Shown: positions 59,546 to 64,000 of the stretch, one piece after another
Position numbering within the stretch: position 1 is the stretch's first letter
How the letters are laid out: the number at the start of each line of letters is the position of its first letter
From: Owenia fusiformis
Taxonomy: Eukaryota > Annelida > Polychaeta > Sabellida > Oweniidae
DNA: 64,000 nucleotides
Reading direction: 5' to 3'
Assembly: GCA_903813345.2 (NCBI GenBank)
Contig: CAIIXF020000009.1
Span: 8,798,030-8,862,029 of the forward strand
Translations under genes and position numbers: made by a program
The notes under the pieces: generated by a model
Seen by the model: only the letters and a program-made list of their open reading frames with translations
What the model was told of the DNA's origin: nothing
Database searches by the model: none

Positions 59546-60512
59546 CAGGGTGTCTCAAAAATGTAACCAAAAGTATATTAACAGCACAGATAAACCAATC
59601 AATATTTTCAGACATTTTTTGCATGGTCATGTAGCCAAAACATGAGAGTTTTCTCCCCAATACACCACTTTTATTTCAGTCTTGCCTTTTTGATGCTTTA
59701 ACCCTCTACATGTACATTTTACACCACATAATCAAAGTTGCCTCGTATTTCGATGACAGCATGTATCCTTACTGCTACACTGTTCATCACATTTGTTCAT
59801 TATTCAAGTGGAATGTTTTGGATTTCTCTTTGGATGTTGGCCTTGAGTTCTTTTTGGTCTTTTGCATGGAATGAACATTGTAACACTCATTCAAAGAGCC
59901 ACAGAGAAATATGTTTGAGGATGACGATGATAGAACAAACACAGAGAATCAGGTCAATTATCGGCAAATGATTTAGGAGTTACCTTCCAGAGTTACGCAG
60001 GCTAGTCTGGAGACTAAATGATATCCAAATGAAAACACAATGGTCTCTAATTGATAAACACAACAAAGGCTACACTAGAATCCCAACCAATGCAGTTTTT
60101 TGAAGTCTGACCTCTCTCTATAAGGGGGCTTTAAGGCATTGTGTGGACATCCCTATTTACCAGATTTGACGGCCCATACTTTTTATTCTGGGGCTATTTG
60201 AAGGACCATTTTTATGCTAAACCCAAGCAAGAGACCTAGAACAACTCAAGACCAGCATACGAACAGAAATCAAAACAGTCTACCAGACATAGCAAATGTG
60301 ATGAACAATGTAGTTGTAAGGATGCAGACTGTCATCAAAATATAGATTAGGTAACGAGTTAAAGTATCTAAAAGGCAAAACTGAATCAAAAACTGTGTAA
60401 ATTGGAAAAAACTGTCATGTTTTGACTACAAGATAATGCAAAAATGTCTGTAATATTGATTGGTTTGTCTATGCTGTTGATATACTTGTGGGTACATTTT
60501 TTGAGACACCCT
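59546..60512 (+). mobile_element. Mariner-like element, decayed
   Basis: The ends are cagggtgtctcaaaaa(a)tg and complement, flanked by TA. Near 60130-60290 the plus strand reads as a broken mariner transposase C-terminus (WGYLKDHFYAKPK preceded by a FDGPYFLF-like block). Frames are interrupted. 967 bp. Confidence 0.8.
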
Positions 60513-62376
60513 ATATATGGGCAAGTTTGGCAAACTTCAAGCAAATATATCAACTGAACTGTTGTTGCAATCCCAGACATTTGTATTCGTTATACATACA
60601 TAATATTCACCGGTAGTTCATGTCACTATATGTTAGACGTATTTGTAAAATATAATATTCGCTGGTAGTTCATATCACTATATGTTAACCTCCTTGTATC
60701 ACCCAGCGTTTGATGAGAATACTTCTAACATTTCAATCACAATGAACCTTCTCACAATCTAGCTTCAGATTAAAGCAAACGCATGGAATAAGAAGTATAC
60801 GTAATAATAAGTATTTTTAGCATAGCTTGAAAAAAGTTGCTGGATGAATGAGAAGTCTCAAAAATTAAGCTTGAAAGTTTTGAACATCAATAGCAGCGAA
60901 ATTTCAGAATCACAAAAACATTAATAAGAGGGAGTACAGTATGCAAATTATGAGGCTCAAGGCACAAAACAATTGTTGAATTTTGCTGCATTTTAAAATG
61001 TATGACAATCCATATGGAGGAGTTTATTCATTATGTTGCCACAACCATGATGTGGATTTCCATCTACCCACCAGAAATGTAGGGTCCGATTATTAAAAAA
61101 AAATTCTTAATACTTATTGCCAAAGACTAGACTACTCAACCCAGTGGATACAAAGATACAATTGGGAGTTTATCAATTATTCAATGGGAGGATGCAGGTT
61201 TATACCAAGGACGTATGTTTAACAGATGAGCTAAGAACACGGCTACGTAGGTGGGAGACCAGGTTGTGTTTTCTAAAAACTTCTCTTTCAAATAAACCTA
61301 TATATTAATATTGACCTTATATCAAGCAACCCAGGCAATTCTCAAATTATTGGACCAAAAGTCTATCTACGATGATCAAGATATTTCCTTACATAACGCT
61401 ACATGTTACCTCAAAATTTATTTTTGAACACCTACCAAACGTTTAAATTGTTAGGATTCCAATAATTACAACACTCGTGTGTCATACTCTAAAATGTATG
61501 ATTAAATTTGTTAATGTTACAGTGTAATAACTTGATAATATTTGCATATGTTTTCATCACAATTTTGGAAGTAATAATGATAAATAAACATATCAGGTTC
61601 TTTTTATTATAAAAAATAATGCTTAATTTTCTTGTATTTTATGTTTGAAACGTATAGCCAAAACTAAACAATCAACCAAATAGAACAAAAACAAATTGTA
61701 CATTATTTTTTGTAAAAAGGGAACCGATAATTATAGGTCTCACTAGTTACACGCCAAGAGTTATGTTGGAAATATATGAAAATGTTACAAAGTCACTACA
61801 TTGTGATAATAAAAAGTTAAAATTTTACATTCTAGATAAACTGTTTTCAATTAATCCGAGCGTTATCGACAAATGATAAACTCATTACATGGAGTGGGTT
61901 ATTGAAGTTCTTTGTGTCTCACTTATACTTCCAGTGGGGTCTCACTAATACTTCCAGTGAAGAATAGGAAATATTTCAAAGTCACCATATTGTGACATAA
62001 AAAAGTAATACTCATTTAATCTTATTAAATCGCCAGCGTCGTTTCAAATGGCTTAACTATTATTGATTCCCACTAGATGTGAAGGTAAACATCAAATGAT
62101 GTATCAATTGCATAGAGTAGTTTATTTTTACTGTATAATGAAATATCTGATTTAAAAAATAAACGTTGAGGTTCTCTTGGTATTTTTTCTAAAATTAATT
62201 TATCGCTCATAGCAGACAAATCTCCTGATTCCACCTAGTGGTAAATGTGATGTATGTAAATATATTTTGCTGACTATGTATCGAACTTCATAGTTATATG
62301 TTGACTTCATAATAATTTACTGTCTTTCCAAATATTTACAAACACAAAAAAATATTAATATAATTTAGGTTCGCTC
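60513..62376. other. Non-coding interval downstream of gene E
   Basis: AT-rich, no supported gene. Short local direct repeats (gctggtagttcatatcacta-type, at about 60610 and 60660; tacttccagtg at about 61928 and 61950) are the only structure noted. Confidence 0.35.
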
Positions 62377-62382
62377 TTTATT
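62377..62382 (-). terminator. Gene E polyadenylation signal
   Basis: AATAAA on the minus strand lies about 50 nt past the gene E stop codon. Confidence 0.6.
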
Positions 62383-62432
62383 TATCTTACAGAGGCGTGA
62401 TACATGGACAACTCAGACTTTCAAATTGCACC

Positions 62433-63745
62433 CTATTGCTTGGATTCCATCTTGCATACTGTTTCTAAGATCACGCTATCAAATTCTTCCAACAATTCTT
62501 CCATACTATCCAAAGTGAAAAGATTGGTACTTTTCTTCTCTGGGTCATTTGGATACACCGCACCTATCTGAAATACAAATCACATTTTAAAATATAAATA
62601 TATATACAGGGTTGGCCCTGATATGATGTTTAATCTTTATAGACACATTAATATGGTCAAAGCTATTGTTTTTTGAACACAGCAGGTGTATGTTATCGTT
62701 CTCTCGATTCAACTCTATTGGTTTATGAGCAACTTTGCAATCTTGCATGTAAAAGTGTTATATTATATAATGTATAAGTAATTTTATGTTACACTCTAAA
62801 ATATTTAGGAGATGTATTTACTCCTTTCAAGTAGTGCCTTTTTACTTAACATTACTAAATAAGTAAATACATTACAAAAGTAAATAGATGCTTGCACTGA
62901 GTAACTGGTTGACTTTAGACTTTACTTCACTTCATTTAGCATGAGAATTTCAAACAAATTTCATTACTTAAATATATTTCAATCAATTCAAAGTAACTCT
63001 AGTAATATCTTAATAATTTAATTCATTGGTAAGTATATATATTTGTGAATGAATCCATTTTTGTTATCAAAAATTCTATCAACCCCAATATTTATGTATA
63101 ATGTATGCTTGTTAGTATTCAATTATTGCAGTTTCTTAAATTATCAAAGTAGTAATTCAATAACTTAGTGTTGATTAAAATCCTAGTTTTTAAATTTATC
63201 TCTTTAAATCAAAAATTACTTCTTTATTCAAAGAAACTGTAACAAAATCATGAAATAATATATGTATACGGTATTGTTTCTTTTTATTTGAAGTTGATTA
63301 ACATATACATCAAACACATTAATACTTTCTCTACTTGAAATCAACCGAATACGAAAAAAATCCATTTTGTGTCATTCAATTATCTTTTAAATCTGCAACT
63401 ACCATTTAAGTAAAGTTATCAACTCTCCTCAGTGATACAGGGTGTTCAAAAAACGCAACCCAAAGAAATTGCTATATTTTGAAAAATACTGCTCCAATTA
63501 TGTTCATATTTTCAGGAACAAGTTCAAAATCTAAAAGACATTTTTATCTGATGATTGCTTTATACCTTCATAACTGATTTGGTAATAAATACTTACCATG
63601 CCTTCCCATTCTGCTTTGGCAGCAGCTATCTTTTGCTTGGCGATTTCCTTCTGGTCATCATCGCCACTATTCAGATTTCCCTGGGCCTGAATATTAGGTA
63701 ATCCTACGACTATCAAATCTATTTTCCCTGTTTTAAGTTGTTTAG
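62433..63745 (-). CDS. Gene E: double-vWA family member, 3' end only
   Basis: Two coding exons on the minus strand, 63745-63597 and 62567-62433, correspond to exons 7 and 8 of genes B-D. The rest lies beyond the right edge of the window. The first encodes AKQLKTGKIDLIVVGLPN, then a Lys/Ala-rich helix ending AEWEGM. The second encodes the final helices, ending ETVCKMESKQ and stop TAG. The donor is gtaagt and the acceptor tttcag. The 149-nt exon 7 length is shared with gene D (143 in B and C), and the C-terminus is also D-like, so D and E are probably sister copies. A one-sided mariner-type end (cagggtgttcaaaaaacgca, 63438) lies in the intron. Confidence 0.8.
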
Positions 63746-64000
63746 CTTAAATAGATAGTTGAATTAATATCAATATTACTCAAACCATGATCGATGTTAG
63801 ATGGACAAGTTATGTTCAAATTATTGGATTGCTGATGCATTATGAAAATCACGGTAGTTTAATAAATATATGTATATTTGTGACCACATGCCTGGATATG
63901 TTAAACAATTGTCTGCGAAGTAACAATAAAAGTTTAGAAAATATAAATACAATGCAAATAAAAAAGGAAGGGAGTATTGAAAGATACAAACAATTCATGA
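63746..64000 (-). other. Intron of gene E at the window edge
   Basis: By comparison with B-D this is intron 6 of gene E. No exon-like sequence is seen before the edge. Confidence 0.5.

Overview
This is an AT-rich, intron-rich animal nuclear locus. There is no bacterial gene organisation. Spliced genes have GT-AG (and some GC-AG) introns and AATAAA/ATTAAA signals shortly after the stop codons. About half of the window is transposon-derived. The conserved protein family here is a secreted protein of about 465 residues with a signal peptide and two von Willebrand factor A (vWA) domains and nothing else. That architecture recalls the proximal thread matrix protein (PTMP1) of mussel byssus, so a marine bivalve (mussel-like) is the most likely source. 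This assignment is inference from architecture and memory and was not searched.

Layout. Five members of the double-vWA family form a cluster. Gene A (3' end only, 146-2580, +) and gene B (complete, 3951-14116, +) lie on the left. Gene C (complete, 20761-15651, -) converges on B. Gene D (complete, 52267-47038, -) and gene E (3' end only, 63745-62433, -) lie on the right. I reconstructed 8 coding exons for each of B, C and D. Their spliced lengths (1407, 1425 and 1392 nt) are all multiples of three, with the same intron phases (1,0,2,1,1,1,0). Predicted proteins are 468, 474 and 463 aa. Between C and D are a single-exon divergent class A GPCR (37163-38683, +) and a large repeat-rich interval.

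Mobile DNA. There are two LINEs: a PHD-finger/NPGP/endonuclease/RT element antisense in intron 3 of gene B, and an endonuclease/RT element with one frameshift at 55886-59386. There are several mariner-like elements or relics with TA target sites, and a 1551-bp MULE-like element with 83-bp inverted repeats and a 9-bp target duplication (52913-54463). Foldback elements and minisatellite blocks are also present. A segmental duplication (23041-28656 versus 40166-43411) serves as an empty-site control for insertions in either copy.

Working picture. A recently expanded family of secreted matrix-type vWA proteins is being diversified by duplication, inversion and transposon load. The first vWA domain has a degenerate metal site and the second a complete one. 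Two paralogue-specific GC-AG introns are present. I see no prokaryote-type defence or biosynthetic system in this window.
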